Part shown: positions 35,270 to 47,382 of the stretch, one piece after another
Layout of the letters: each line of letters starts with the position of its first letter
Numbering within the stretch: position 1 is the first letter of the stretch
NCBI GenBank assembly: GCA_002105175.1
Contig: MCGE01000026.1
Location: forward strand, 434,001-498,000
DNA: 64,000 bases
From: Absidia repens
Taxonomy: Eukaryota; Mucoromycota; Mucoromycetes; Mucorales; Cunninghamellaceae
Reading direction: 5' to 3'
Notes under the pieces: model-generated
What the model was told of the DNA's origin: nothing
Databases searched by the model: none
The model's input: the letters and a program-made list of their open reading frames with translations, nothing else
Made by a program: the position numbers and the translations under genes

Positions 35270-37673
35270 AAAAAGTTATAGAATCCAATATATACTGAAT
35301 AAAAAATATCTACTTTTTCAAAAAAAATTTGACAGATGGCGGTGATTGAATTTTCTGATTTCCCCATGTTGTAATGGGCTTCCTGCTGAATGAAAGGACA
35401 TCACAAATTTGAAGCTTTAGTAGACCAGAATAGTACGTAGATGTATCGACAACTGGGGAATCAAATATTTCAAGAGCAAGTTATTCATTTACTGTCATGA
35501 GAAGAGAACCACCATGTTGATTATACCCCATGGTTGTGGAACTGGCGGGGGCGGCGAGGGTTTCTATTTGTATCCACCAAGGTGAAAAAAAAAAATCGCC
35601 AACCCATCCTCAGAGCGACGCACAGAAAATATTTCGGATCCCGCACATGTGATTTTTTTTTTATTTACTCCCTTTTTTTTTAGGTCGCTCTCTTTCTTTC
35701 CATTTTCTTTTTTTCCCTTCTTTTTTTTTCGCCATTCAACTTATTTGATGTTATGTTGGACTTAGATTGATGTCAGGACTAGTTTAGAAGGGTTTCCAGA
35801 TCAGGGATTATAAGATGCATGGGGAAACCCTTTCATTTTGGATTCAGGATTTAGGGCCACCATTAGTTGACTTTTAGTCTCTCCATTAGCTCAATTTAGT
35901 ATTGGTTTGTTCATAGTTTGTCTCGACATCCGAATAAAATATGTCAATTTTTAGTTTCTTTAATTGAAAATGACCCTTTAGTCTCTCTCATGTCTTGTGC
36001 AATAGATCCCTTTTTGTGATGAACAATGGATCTCGTTTGATTTTGTTGACCGTTGTGTTGTAGTTTAATAACAGATGTTTTTTTGGTCTTTCTCAATCCT
36101 TGTACAGTATATTTGCTCCCATTTTGCAGTTGCTCTTTTAGATTTGTGTTGACGAATCTTCAACCCCTTTCGTCTTCTTCCTCCTTTCTCCACTACATCC
36201 TTCCTTAAATCCCTTTATTACAACGAACCGCTCATCTTTAGTTTTAGTATCTACCAATTTGCTTTAATAAAGTATGACTTTTTTATAAACCATACTCTGA
36301 CTCATAGTATTGTAAATAGTGTTGATATTGTAATTGTTTTGTGAGTGCCTTACCAAACATTTGCTTATTAATCCACACTCTACGACTACTTTTCCTCCGC
36401 CAGTGTCCCAGAAAATGATTAGTAGTCTTAGACCACATACTATTAAAACTAACCATATTCCTCCTTGATCAACCGTATAAAAAAAAACTAAGTCATGCTG
36501 TGCACGTAGCCGTCACAATAGAACATTTTTCACTACTTTTAACTTATCTATGACACATTGTCCTCTTCCTCACCACCACCTAGGGAAATCATGGTTGACA
36601 GTCCAAGTTTCATTTAATATGAAACGCGGTCCTATTCCCGCTTTATTATTCATATGTATCAACCTCATCTGCGTCCCCATCGTAACCATTACTACACTGC
36701 ACTTATTGCATTGTATGCTGTGCGTTGACTTTTTGTTTTTGTTTATTTTTACATGTGGTATAATAGAAAAAACAAAGTTCCCAAACTGAAGCCAGTTGAA
36801 CGCCAACGAGTCTCTTATTATGTTGCAAAATGAGGAAAAAAGGCTGTATTGTTCCATTAAAAGCCACACTTTAAGCAACCCCTTTCGATCTACCCATCCA
36901 CCGTTGGTACCTAGTGGATCAATCATTTTTTGAAAGGTGCTGAAAATTGGATATATAAAAAATTGCAGGCAATTAAGGTTTATTTTACGTTTTTGCTGGA
37001 CTACGCCATATTCTCCAAAAAAGGCCGATTTTCGACAATGGCCATGATTTGAAAGACGTGAATTCAAGTGAAACCCCTTAATACAGTTGGTGATGATATT
37101 CATGCAAAATGGTCAAAAACAGAATAGACGCTTGGAAAATATGGCGCCATTCTCTGGAAACAATGGATCATCGTAAAAGTTGATGAAGTATCGGGCGACA
37201 TTTGCTACAGCAGATTCTATCTCACTCTTTTTTTTTTTTTTCTCGCTAAATAAGCAAGTTGTACAAGAATCCCTCTTTCTAAGCCAATAGATGGTTAGAA
37301 ATATTAGATGGATCTTTTTTCAGTCATTTATTGTCATGATTTTATTTCGTTTCTTTTTTTTTTTTTTTCTACTGATCAGTTGTGTCATATCCAATAAAAT
37401 GCTTTTATTTTTTAAAAAAACGGTATATCTCTTTTGAATTGCTACCTTTTTGCGATCAAGTGGGAAGGCATATTTTTGTGTGAAATACCTCTATTCTAGC
37501 GATAGTGCACATGTTCCCGTAAGCAAACTTTAAGATTAAAATCCCCGAAATCGCCGTACTTTCCGCACATTATTCCCCAGCTAGCATAAAAAAAACCCCT
37601 TCTTTTTCCCACTTCTTTTTTTTTTTTTTTTTCTTTATCGTTGACTTTTTAAATATCAGCACCCCTCATCGAA
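35270..37673. other. intergenic, mostly R1 copy f
   Basis: The 3' region of the first reductase (GAATAAAAAATATC at 35298), then R1 copy f, then AT-rich DNA with T runs at about 37225-37240, 37355-37368 and 37614-37632, the last being the leader of the next reductase. A 177-residue open frame on the minus strand (36570-37103) lies mostly within the repeat and matches nothing. Confidence 0.55.
35490..36930 (+). repeat. repeat R1, copy f
   Basis: Blocks in order: TCATGAGAAGAGAACCACCA at 35496, TTTCGGATCCCGCACATGTG at 35621, a pyrimidine block, TTAGATTGATGTCAGGACTA at 35762, the core ATGCATGGGGAAACCCTTTC at 35815, GAATAAAATATGTC at 35931, TTTAATAAAGTATG at about 36262 and GACAGTCC...AATATGAAACG at 36597-36625. 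The order matches copy g closely. Confidence 0.75.
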
Positions 37674-38775
37674 ATGCCTACCATTCCTCAAACGTATACA
37701 TTGTAAGCTGATGTTCTAAATATACTCTTTAACAATTCCAAAAAAAAAAAAAAGGTCACTGGATGGCTCATTTTCTTTTTCGTTTCTGTAGAAACACTGG
37801 CGCCACGATTCCTACCGTTGGTCTTGGTACTTGGCAAGCTACTGCTGAAAATGCAGTCTACAACGCCGTCAAAACCGCATTGAAGGCAGGGTACCGACAT
37901 ATCGATGCGGCTTTTGCATATTCCAATGAAAAGGAAGTGGGACGTGGGATTCGGGATGGGTTGAAGGAAAATGGGTTGGAGCGTAAGGATATCTTTGTGA
38001 CAACCAAACTGGCGCCTGTCCAAGCACGCCCTTCGAATGTTTCAGCGGCTCTCGACCAGTCACTTAACAGTCTTGACCTGGACTATATTGACTTGTATCT
38101 TGTACATTGGCCCGTGGCACTCAATCCAGCATCGGGTGAAATGATCCCGTTACGTCCAGATGGTACGCGTGATATTGATCCCGAATTGAATGGCAAATTC
38201 GAACTTACCTGGGAAGCCATGGAAAGTCTCCCCAAGTCCAAAGTCAAGGCGATCGGTGTATGCAACTTTGGTATTCACAACCTCGAGCGCCTTCTCGCTT
38301 CCGCCAAGACGGTGCCTGCTGTCAACCAAATCGAGCTCCATCCCTATTTGCCCCAATTCGATGTGCTGGATTATTGTGCAAGTAAAGGGATCCATGTCAC
38401 CGCTTACTCGCCCTTGGGCTCTACCAACTCGCCTTTCTTGTCCGATCCTCAACTGTTGAAGATCGCTGAAGCGCATCACACTACCGTGCCTCAACTCATG
38501 CTTTCGTGGGGTGCCTTACGTGGCTCAATCATTCCAAAGAGTGTCACACCATCAGTAAGTAGAGAAATACGGAGAGATAAAAAGGGGGGAAGGGAATGGT
38601 GGGGTATTTAGAGACTCATCTTTTTTTTTTTTGGCAATAGCGTATCGAAGCCAACATTGACTTGGTGAATCTTACTGATGAACAGGTCGCCACAATCAAC
38701 AATCTCTCCAAGGACCATACGCAGCGCATTATCCGACCAAAGTGGGGTGTTCCAGTATTTGACGATGAATTCTGA
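37674..38775 (+). CDS. aldo-keto reductase (xylose/glycerol reductase-like group)
   Basis: Three exons join in phase: 37674-37702, 37792-38554 and 38641-38775; 308 residues, the usual length. Motifs: TGATIPTVGLGTWQA at the N-terminus; GYRHIDAAFAYSNEKEVG with the catalytic Asp and Tyr; IFVTTKLAP with the catalytic Lys; LYLVHWPVAL with the catalytic His; VKAIGVCNFGIHNLERLL; NQIELHPYLPQ; TAYSPLGS; and the NADPH-binding IIPKSVTPS|RIEANI spanning the last intron. The start is set by a pyrimidine-rich leader and by MPTIPQTYTL running straight into the family's first strand. It is an NADPH-dependent aldose, glycerone or aldehyde reductase of the cytosol; substrate not predictable. A tandem A run in the first intron (37740-37753) lies close to the acceptor. 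Confidence 0.93.
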
Positions 38776-40986
38776 TGGTGACGATGACTACACTAGATTG
38801 ATTATGTAGTATTAATTTATTTACATCAGTGCTTTATTTATACGTTTTTACTATGTATTCTATTTATTCAATAAAAAAAAAATGTTGTCGATGTCATTTC
38901 ATGCCAGGGTGACATGGGTTATTGACTGTATGTCGACAATGCTCCGTATCAAAATATTATCGTCCCAAATCTAAGGTTATATATATATTTATATGTGTTT
39001 GTGTGTGTGTGCTTTTGATCTGATTGACACCGAGGTCCCCTATCGAAGAGAAGAAGAAAAGAAAAAAAGAATACCCAAGAAGCGGTGAGTAGTGTAGTGG
39101 TATGTAGTACCATCACACCTACCTAAAGGTGAGGCAATTAGGGGAATGTAGGGATAGAGATATCATCAGATAGTCTAGTCCAATACATGAGGGTGAGCTA
39201 TGGTGAGTGACAAGCTATTCGACGGTAAGAGGAGGGGTGGTATACTAACCAGGCACAATTGTTCTCTCTTGATTGCAAAGCCATCAAATTAAGATAGCTA
39301 CTTTTCTGCCAATATTAAATGGTGGCGGCTACTGTTATGAGAAGAGAGTTATCATGTTGATGATGTTGTATGGTACTGCTTGTAAAAAAAAAAAAACTGA
39401 ACCTTCTCCACCAAAAAATATAGTTCAAATCCCGCCCACGTGAATAATTATTTACTCTCAGTTATTTAATTTTTTCGCTCTTTCTTTTCTTTTTTCTTTT
39501 TTTTTTTTAATTCTTCACAATTGTGGCTCCCATGGGGTTATAGTGGACTTGGATTAGTATCAGGTCTAGTTTAGAGGCGTTTTCAGAACAGAGATTACAA
39601 GATGCATGGGGAAACCCTTTCATTTTAAATCTAGGATTTTGGCTGGCTTTTTCGAGTCTTCATTAGTTTAGTTTCTTGTTAGTTTGTTCATAGTTTGTAT
39701 CGTCATTTGAATAAAATATGCCACTTTTTACTTTCTTCAATGAAAAGTATCCCGTTAGTTTCCTTCATGTCTTGTGTAATAGATCCCTTTTTTACAACGA
39801 CCGCCTCATTTTGAATGGTGTTGACCCTTGTTGTGTGTGAATAACACGCACCCCTTTAGTATTTGTTGTACAGTTTATTAGCTCCCATTTCACAATTGTT
39901 TATTTAGATTAATGTTGAATATTCTTCACTTTCGTCTCCCTCATCTCTCATTCAATAGATCTTTCCATCAAGTCCCTTGTTACAATGAACTTCTCTTCAT
40001 TAGTTTAGTATCAGCTAATATGCTTCAATAAAATATACCTTTTTTCATTGACCATACTACGACTTATCGTATTGTAAATAACGTCGCTATTGTAGCTGTT
40101 TTGTGAGTGTCCTACCAAACACTTGTTCCTTAATTCAACGGCTATGATTATTTTTTAAAGGCCCAGAAAGAGGTCAGTAGACTGAGTTAGATGATGTACT
40201 ATCAAAGATAGCCATACTCCTGCTCAATCAATTGTATGAAAAAAAATTAGGTCATACTGTGCATGTAGCCACCGCAATAAAATATTTTTTACTACTTCTA
40301 GCTTATCTATGACCTATTGTTCTTCCTTTTCCCCTCCTCCACTCACCCAGAGACATATTATCTGGTTGACAGTCCTAAGTCCACTTGATATGAAACATGG
40401 TCCTATTCTCGCTCTATCATTCATATTTATCAACCTAGCTCGCGTCGCTAGTGTCACCTCTTCTAGATTGGACATTATATGTACCCAGATGGCTACATGT
40501 TACATTTCGTTGTCTGCCTTTGCTTGTATCTTTTTTTGCATGGGGTATAGCAGAAACAAAGGAAGCCCCAAAGCTCAGTTGATCCCTAAGGATCGCTTAG
40601 TATGATGCAAAATGGCGGAGGGTGTCTAACTACGTTCAAAATCCACACTTCAACACCCTTTCCCTTTGGCACGCAGTGAATCAAAAATTCGCTTTATGTT
40701 GTAACCATTTTCCAAGTCTCGATCCACACAATCTACCTACAATATTCATACTAAATTCCTCGACAACACTAGCATAAATCATTCTTTGCGCTAACATCAA
40801 AAGCACGCAATCACAAAACAAAAACGCAAAAAATTTCATAAAGGACAGTTTTATTATGATGAGTTGTAAAAAAAAAAAAAAAATGATGAGGAGATGGGTA
40901 TGAAGAAGTCTAAATTTAATATCTAAGTAATAACAAAGCTAACTATTAGGGGAGGAAGAGGGGGGAAGTGGAAGGGGGGGGGGAGA
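38776..40986. other. intergenic, mostly R1 copy g
   Basis: The 3' region of the reductase (CAATAAAAAAAAA at about 38870), a TATATATTTATATGTGTTTGTGTGTGTG tract near 38980-39010 (two short motifs), then R1 copy g, then AT-rich DNA with an A run at 40868-40883 next to the end of MMM1. No gene seen. Confidence 0.55.
39160..40690 (+). repeat. repeat R1, copy g (longest and best copy)
   Basis: It starts with the GAGTGACAAGCTATTCGACG block at 39204. TTATGAGAAGAGAGTTATCA (39335) and AGTTCAAATCCCGCCCACGT (39422) follow; the latter is a perfect Pol III B-box-like match. After a pyrimidine block come TTGGATTAGTATCAGGTCTA (39549), the ATGCATGGGGAAACCC core (39602) and GAATAAAATATGCC (39709). The later blocks CTTCAATAAAATATACC (40024) and TTGACAGTCC...GATATGAAACATGGTCC (40365-40405) correspond to copy f. 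There is no meaningful open frame. Confidence 0.78.
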
Positions 40987-42474
40987 TCATTTCAATGAGG
41001 TACCATCTTTACTACCACTACTATCACCACCATCACCAACACTACCACCGCCGGTGGTGGTAGTCGTAGTAGCATTGGACCGATCTTTCAGTTGTTCATC
41101 GTGCTGTTCTGTTGTTGGATCTGCTGCCGCCGCTGATTCTTTTGACTTTCGATCGCGTTCTTCCCACAAATTTGGTACCTTGATTTTGACAAAAGTAGGG
41201 TAGACCAGTTTGTCGATATAAATGTTCCGTAACTTTGTTTGAATCAAATCGGTCAATTTAGGAATATCCTCCAGCTTGGTTCGTGATCCAATCAAGGATT
41301 GTACTTGTAAATCCAATATAAAGTCAGGGTGTGATGAAATGGCAATGTAGCGTTCCAAGGGTTTGTCAGGTTTTGTTGTTGTTTCCGGCGGATTGACGAG
41401 TTCGATAGTGAGCTGTATTGGTCGCACATAAATAAAAATAAAAAAAGATGTCAGTCGTCCAAATCATTCATATCGTCTTGAATAGGGGGGGGATCTCCTT
41501 ACCGTTCCTGAGAAACGAACCACAGATAATAACAATGATACTGGTAGGGCAGCAAAGGATTGTCGAGGCCAGTTCAATATCACCTGTGTTTCAATTCCCA
41601 ACGTAGCTTGATCATTGTATTCAAAATCTATTTCCGCCCTCTTTCAACACCAACAACAACAAGATAAGGGGTGGATGAGTATACTATTATTATACGGCCC
41701 TTCCAAGACAAACACGCCTTCCCATCTTACCATTGATCCTATTTCATCCGACGGTCGAATCCTTGCATTGCTAAAAATAGGGAATTCATCACCAAGATTC
41801 AATTCTGTAACATGGATTGGTCCCTAATCGATATACCAGAAAAGAAGAAAAAAATGTGTGTGTACGCTTTAGTTTCGAAGGTATCATATCACAGCATGCA
41901 ATCCCACCCGGTTTTCTTTTCTACTTTACCACAAAACTAGGCCGAACACCACTGTTGACAAGTTCGTCAATAGAAAGCATCAGGCGATTGTTGACTCGGG
42001 CGTCATCGCGATACTGTAATATGGCTTGAGCAAAAAGGACATTGAGCCAGTCGGTACTTTCAGGAGGATGGTGAGTGATATCGTAATAGGTTTTGGAGGT
42101 AATCAGTGCCACCGGTGGTGCGGTTGTAACGGCAGGATTGGTACGGTAATGAGGTGCTGTTGACAGTCGTGAAGGGATATATCTCTATATAAATATATAT
42201 AGAAAAAGGGAGGAGGAGGAGGAAAGAGAAGGGTCAGTCAAGGTCATGTACATATACAAAAAAGAAGCCACACACGTCTTTTTTTTACCTTTTTCACCCG
42301 TTTGACATCTTCCATCAAGAAATATCGAATGGCAAAGACGAGAACGACCAAAACGCTTAATTGACCAAGAAGGAAGCCTTGCATAAGTGATAAGGTACGA
42401 ACATACTGACAAGTTGTTTTTCCGTTAGCGGCGCACTGTGTTAAAAGATCTTTAATATCGGCATCAAGCTCCAT
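40987..42474 (-). CDS. MMM1: Mmm1, ER-anchored ERMES subunit (SMP domain)
   Basis: Five exons on the minus strand, about 365 residues. The first exon starts at 42474 (MELDADIKDLLTQCAANG) and carries one membrane helix near residues 30-55 (MQGFLLGQLSVLVVLVFAIR), anchoring the protein in the ER. The SMP lipid-transfer domain follows: YYDITHHPPESTDWLNVL, FAQAILQYRDDARVNN, PIHVTELNLGDEFPIFSNAR, AEIDFEYNDQATLGIETQV, LNWPRQSFAALPVSLLLSVV and RFSGT|LTIELVNP. These are diagnostic of Mmm1. The SMP domain ends with LRNIYIDKLVYPTFVKIKVP. The C-terminus is a long acidic and Thr/Gly/Ser tail. In the ERMES complex Mmm1 pairs with Mdm12 and moves phospholipids between ER and mitochondria. Confidence 0.94.
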
Positions 42475-43471
42475 GGGTCGGTGTCTTTTTCGTTGTTGTT
42501 GTCAAAAACGATAATATGTTTCTATACGTTGTGTTCGTCTTCGGATATCTTTGAATAAAACAGTAAAGGAAAACTGGAGGGATAAAAATAAATATAAATA
42601 AAAATAAGAGCAGGAAAAATAAAAAGACAGAGAATGGAGAAAATACAAACAAACATGAAAGACTGTTTTTCGAACACCGACTGTAGTCAAGCCAGGATGG
42701 CGGTTCCTATTATGAAGCCTAGGAAGTCCGGGGCATGGAATAGAAATCTCGGGCGAATTCTTCAAAGCCTGGCCCAACACATGTCGAAAAAAAAAAAAAA
42801 AATTAAGTAGTTATGTTGTCTTGAACCGAGAATTACCTCATTGTACCTGATATGACTTTCAAAGTAATTTATCGGGTTAAACCACCCACCCCTTTCTGCT
42901 CAACAGATAAAACCAAGAACTATATTAAGCATATTTCACTTTTACAAATAAAAGCAATTTGAATGATCCGAACTACTAAAGCAGTCTTATGAAATCGCCG
43001 TTTTTCCCAATAATAAAGAAACTGAGTCCTTCCTTCTCTAATTGATTGGTACATATATAGAGAAAAAGGAAGGCAAAAAGGTTTCTTCTTTTTATCGGCA
43101 AGTCAGTCAAATGGACATCATTTTTGTCGTCCACGTGTTAAATTCCACTCCACTTCAACCATTTCAGGGGAGAAAGGGAAGGGGAAACATTTATCAGTAA
43201 AAGGCGAATGAATTCCTATAGAATGGTGGCCTTTTGTATAGATGATTGTTTATTTATTATTTTTTATTTGTATCATTCATTTTATGAGGACGGGGTACGG
43301 GATGGGGGGAAGATGGGCAAACAATAAAGATGTTGTCTTTTTTTAAAACACCGACGTTCGACATTCTGCACGCCTTCCCCTCCCTTTTCTTTTTTTTTAC
43401 TTCTCTCTCTCTCTCTCTGTCTCTCCAACACAACACTGTATTATCTGGAGGGGGGCTTGTCCATAATCTAA
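42475..43471. other. divergent spacer, MMM1 / ALG6
   Basis: About 1 kb between outward-facing start codons. It holds an A run at 42788-42801, AT-rich DNA and a pyrimidine block with a short (CT)n (43381-43424) ahead of the ALG6 start. No gene seen. Confidence 0.5.
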
Positions 43472-45617
43472 ATGAAAGATCCCAAATTCCTTCAACAAAG
43501 TCCTCCTAGTCAATGGATACGTTATCTTATCGCCACTGAAACTTTATGGACAGCACCTCTTGTGGTGTTGGCCTTTGCATCCCTTGCCCGCTGGACAGTG
43601 GCTCTCAATCCATATTCCGGTACAAAAAAAAAAAAAAAAAAAAAAAAACAATTCTATCCTTTTGGTGGTGGGGGAAAGCGTGACAAATAAGCCTTTTTTT
43701 TATATATTGTTTTTTTGATAAGGTTATGAAGCACCGCCTCTCTTTGGCGATTATGAAGCACAACGTCATTGGATGGAGATCACGACTCATCTTTCACCGA
43801 AACAATGGTATCATTACAATTTACAATGGTGGGGACTTGATTATCCGCCTCTTACTGCTTATCATAGTTGGCTTTGTGGAAAAATGTAAGTTGATCTTGA
43901 AAATATATCAATGGTATAGGTACTGTGTACGTGTTTATATGAAGGTTGCAGGACATCTCACGTTTTTCCTTTTTTTTTTGGTGGGGTGGCGGGGAAAATA
44001 GCGGCGGATGGATTCAATCAGACTGGTTTGCATTGGACATATCGCGTGGCTATGAATCACCAGAAAGCAAATTTTTCATGCGGTCGACTGTGTATATATC
44101 TGAACTATTAATCTATATTCCTGCTGTGTTTGTATTTTGTCAAATGGTATATGGATCTCAAGGTTACCTAAAAAAGGTAATCATTAATGAAAACGACAAG
44201 AGTTGTCTGTAGTATAGATGTGTATCTCATTTTTTTTTTTTCTTGTTAGCATGTCTCAGTGATTCTCATCTTGTTGCAGCCTGCTCTTATTATGGTGGAT
44301 CATGGGCATTTTCAGTAAGCGAATAGAGGATGATTCATATGCATGCTTTCACTATGATAACGTTCTTTTTTTTTTTTCCTGACAAAAAAAAATAATAATA
44401 AGGTATAATTGTGTGATGCTAGGCTTCAGTTTATGGGCTATTCTTGGTTTATTATCACGACATTACATTCTAGGTTCCATTGCTTTTTGCTTAGCTCTTG
44501 GATTCAAACAAATGGCGTTATATTATTCTCCTGTGATTTTTGCCTTTTTGCTGGGACGTTGTTTTACGGAAGGGAAAAAAGGGCAAGTCAAAGGGGAAAA
44601 AAAGTCATATAATGTAACAACATGCTATGTGCTAAACCTCCCCAAATACATTTAGGTTATTATTATTTATCAAGCTGGGAATGACGGTACTGACAACGGT
44701 TGGTTTGTTGTTTTGGCCTTGGCTAAAGGATTTCAATGAATTGGGTCAGGTCCTACATCGTATCTTTCCTGTTGCACGTGGGCTGTATGAAGATAAAGTG
44801 GCCAATGTATGGTGTACCCTGAATGTGTTACTGAAGCTACGTCAGATATTGACTTTAGAAGCAACAATGAAGCTAAGGTAAGGAAGGAATTGTCTTATTT
44901 GATGGAGAAGGTATTGATTTCCTATATCACTTCTAGTCTAGTAGCTACTTTATGTGCAGTGATTCCAATCAGTCTTCATGTTGGTATTTATTCATCTCGA
45001 AGAAGATTTCTCTATGCCCTTGTCAACTCGTCTCTGGCCTTTTTTTTATTCTCATTCCAAGTCCATGAAAAATCTATCCTATTACCTCTGTTACCTGTCT
45101 CACTGTTAGTTTTGGAGGAACCTGTAGCGGCAAATATTATGGTTAATACTGCTATGTTTAGGTAAAATGTGAAAAAAGAATATTTTTTTTAAAAAAGGAC
45201 GAACCATCAACCGAATTCCTCACTTGTTTGTTTCTAGTATGTTTCCATTATTGAAGCGGGAAGATTTGGTTCTGCCATATTTCATCACTGTGATTCTTTG
45301 GAACTGGCTTAGTGGAATCCAAAACATGGAGGACTTTACGTCACAATGCTTGATCTGGGTAATGTTGACCGATCCAACGAAAAACAGCTTGATGGACTGA
45401 TTTCTTTTTTTTATATACATAGGGACCGCAATCTGTCTTTTTTATTTGGCATGTCCTTGAATCGTATGTGCCTTCACCGAGTCATCTACCTGACCTTTAC
45501 TCTGTATTGAATGCGATCATTAGCTGTAGTGTTTTTGGATTATTATTTAGTTACTTTATATACCGTCAATTTACTCTAGTTCTCCCAAAGAAAGATATCA
45601 AAATCAAATTACAATAA
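43472..45617 (+). CDS. ALG6: dolichyl-P-Glc:Man9GlcNAc2-PP-dolichol glucosyltransferase
   Basis: About nine exons give roughly 500 residues. It adds the first glucose to the lipid-linked N-glycan precursor in the ER lumen. The first luminal loop is diagnostic: [20 protein letters not shown], then [20 protein letters not shown] and [18 protein letters not shown]. Multiple hydrophobic helices follow, including [20 protein letters not shown] and the [19 protein letters not shown] loop. [17 protein letters not shown] is also an ALG6/ALG8 signature. The [12 protein letters not shown] form and the VANVWC loop favour ALG6 over ALG8. Introns include one starting GTACAA just before an A run (43620-43721) and one at about 44879-44934, needed to pass from TMKL to SLVATLCAV. 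The stop is TAA at 45615-45617. Confidence 0.92.
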
Positions 45618-46038
45618 AGAATTATTTTATTACATGTATCATCCAATGTTGTGTCTCATCCTCTTCCATCTTTAGTGTGCTTCATGCAAAATAAAAAAAA
45701 AGCATCCATATTATTATTTTGTCCCACCATCAGACCCCATCCCCATAGTGTATCACACCAATAGACAGTACACACTTCACAAAAAAAGATAGATAGATTT
45801 TTTATTGACACTTTGAAATTAATAAAACGGACCTATTCTGCTACAAATAAACTATAAACAAACCCAATCTTGTTCCAGTATGATGAAATTGACCTAGTAC
45901 ATGTGTGCCCCCAGCAGCATTTTCTTTTTGCAAATACGAATTCAGATATCTTTAATATCCTAATTGGAATAAGATTTAATCATGAGTGTAAACAAGTCTT
46001 ATCTCCGTATACATATCATTCAGCCTTAGGACATTGAG

Positions 46039-46069
<31 letters not shown>

Positions 46070-46888
46070 GAGACGAAATCAGGGTGTGGTCGGAATTATA
46101 AATCGAACCCCCTCTGTGCATGCCCTAAGACAATGCGCCAACATATGGAGAAGACGATCATATATAGCCATATACATGCTCACTCCTTGTTTTTAAAAAA
46201 AATTGTAGCCAATATCAATTGAGGGATTATTATTCATTAGTATGGGGGGCCTATTTAACCGTCATCTAACGAATCTGACCACCACTCGTCTGTCCCCATG
46301 CCATTTTGGCAGAAATGCCTCATTCTACGCATAAACTAATATACACATGTGAAGACCTAATGCAAAATAATAATCATAAAGGGAACATGGCAACAAATGA
46401 GACAAAGAGATACAGGTAATGCATATAATAAAAATGAACACAAGTGTGGTTGAGAGCCTAAGAATATGTGTTGATCACCCTGATCATATGTATCGTCCAT
46501 CCATCATCATCATCACTAACAATCATTGATAAACATATACAAATAAACACGTTTTTTTTACTTTTTTTATTATTCAAAAAGCAAAAGTGGTAAAAATAAA
46601 ATTACTGGGTATCTAATCTAAAGCTACTCATAAAAATACAAGAATTCAGTTTGACCGGGGTATCTAGTATGAAATATATATCAATGAGAATATGAGTAAT
46701 AGTCCAGTTGATATCATCATGATTATGTCCGTTTTTTTCCATACCTTGTGATTCTTTTTTTTTTTTCTTTTTGGTTGGTTGGGTACTGCGACTAAGCTAT
46801 TCATTGGGAAAAGGGTTAGTCAGATTTAGTTCAACATGAGAGACCACACGCACACACACTTTTTTTTTTTTTGGACTTATCACACCCT
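45618..46888. other. intergenic with a tRNA-like Pol III promoter candidate
   Basis: The 3' region of ALG6 (its stop overlaps CAATAAAG), AT-rich DNA, a 26-27 nt A run at 46039-46065 and, on the minus strand just upstream of it, a tRNA-like block listed separately. No protein gene seen. Confidence 0.5.
46040..46165 (-). ncRNA. tRNA-like Pol III unit (candidate)
   Basis: On the minus strand, GTTGGCGCATTGTCTTAGG (about 46146-46128) resembles a tRNA A box and D arm. GGGGGTTCGATTTATAATTC (about 46115-46096) resembles a B box and T arm. An A run on the plus strand at 46039-46065 makes a T run of more than 20 nt about 35 bp further on, as a Pol III terminator would. The anticodon arm is missing between the boxes, so it is not a functional tRNA. 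It may be a tRNA-derived SINE fragment, a small Pol III RNA or a chance match. Confidence 0.3.
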
Positions 46889-47382
46889 CTATAGAATGGA
46901 CCCATATCTGTCAAACCATGTATTATCATACCGTCGAACGTGAGAGATGTTATTTGTGGAACTATAAAGTTCATGGTCCATTGTCCTCATTTCTTTCAAG
47001 TCTTCACTCACAGATATCCCGACGGACGGTGTTGCATCGATAATGGATATAAAAGGCGCAACCACTTTCCAAAAATGCCGATAATCCCACACTAGTTTTT
47101 GCTTAATATTTCCCTTTCCATCTAAAAAAAAAGAAAAAGAAAAACAAATGCTATTAGTCGTTACTGCTTTTATTTTGAATTATTCATCAAAAAATGGTGT
47201 GAATCCGCCAGAATATGCTTTTCTTAAACCACCACCCCCTTTCCCTCGCTGATACCCATTCACATTCACACTAGCCGTACGATGCGCAGTAGCAATGTCA
47301 TTGTTTCCCCAAGAACATGATAAAATAAAATAGTCTTCTTACTTACAAAATAGCCATCTTGATTGAATTCATATAAGTGCAT
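46889..47382 (-). CDS. small protein, possible KilA-N/APSES-derived remnant
   Basis: Two exons (47382-47343 and 47121-46889) join in phase with a GTAAGA donor; 90 residues. The start MHLYEFNQDGYFVNGKGNIK and the following QKLVWDYRHFWKVV resemble the first strands of fungal KilA-N/APSES DNA-binding domains, from memory of that family. The rest (IIDATPSVGISVSEDLKEM, NNISHVRRYDNTWFDRYG) is too diverged to confirm. A CT-rich leader precedes the ATG. A complete APSES domain would need about 20 more residues, so if the call is right the protein is truncated or decaying. It may equally be an unrelated small protein. Confidence 0.4.

Noticed and set aside
36570..37103. A 177-residue minus-strand frame
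   Set aside because: It lies mostly within the downstream half of repeat R1 copy f, other copies do not keep it open, and it matches no family.
41615..42029. Plus-strand frames within MMM1
   Set aside because: Antisense shadows of SMP-domain exons.
44681..45165. A frameshift in ALG6 near 44880
   Set aside because: A standard intron (GTAAGG donor at 44879, TTCTAG acceptor at about 44934) restores the frame and the family sequence, so it is not a break.
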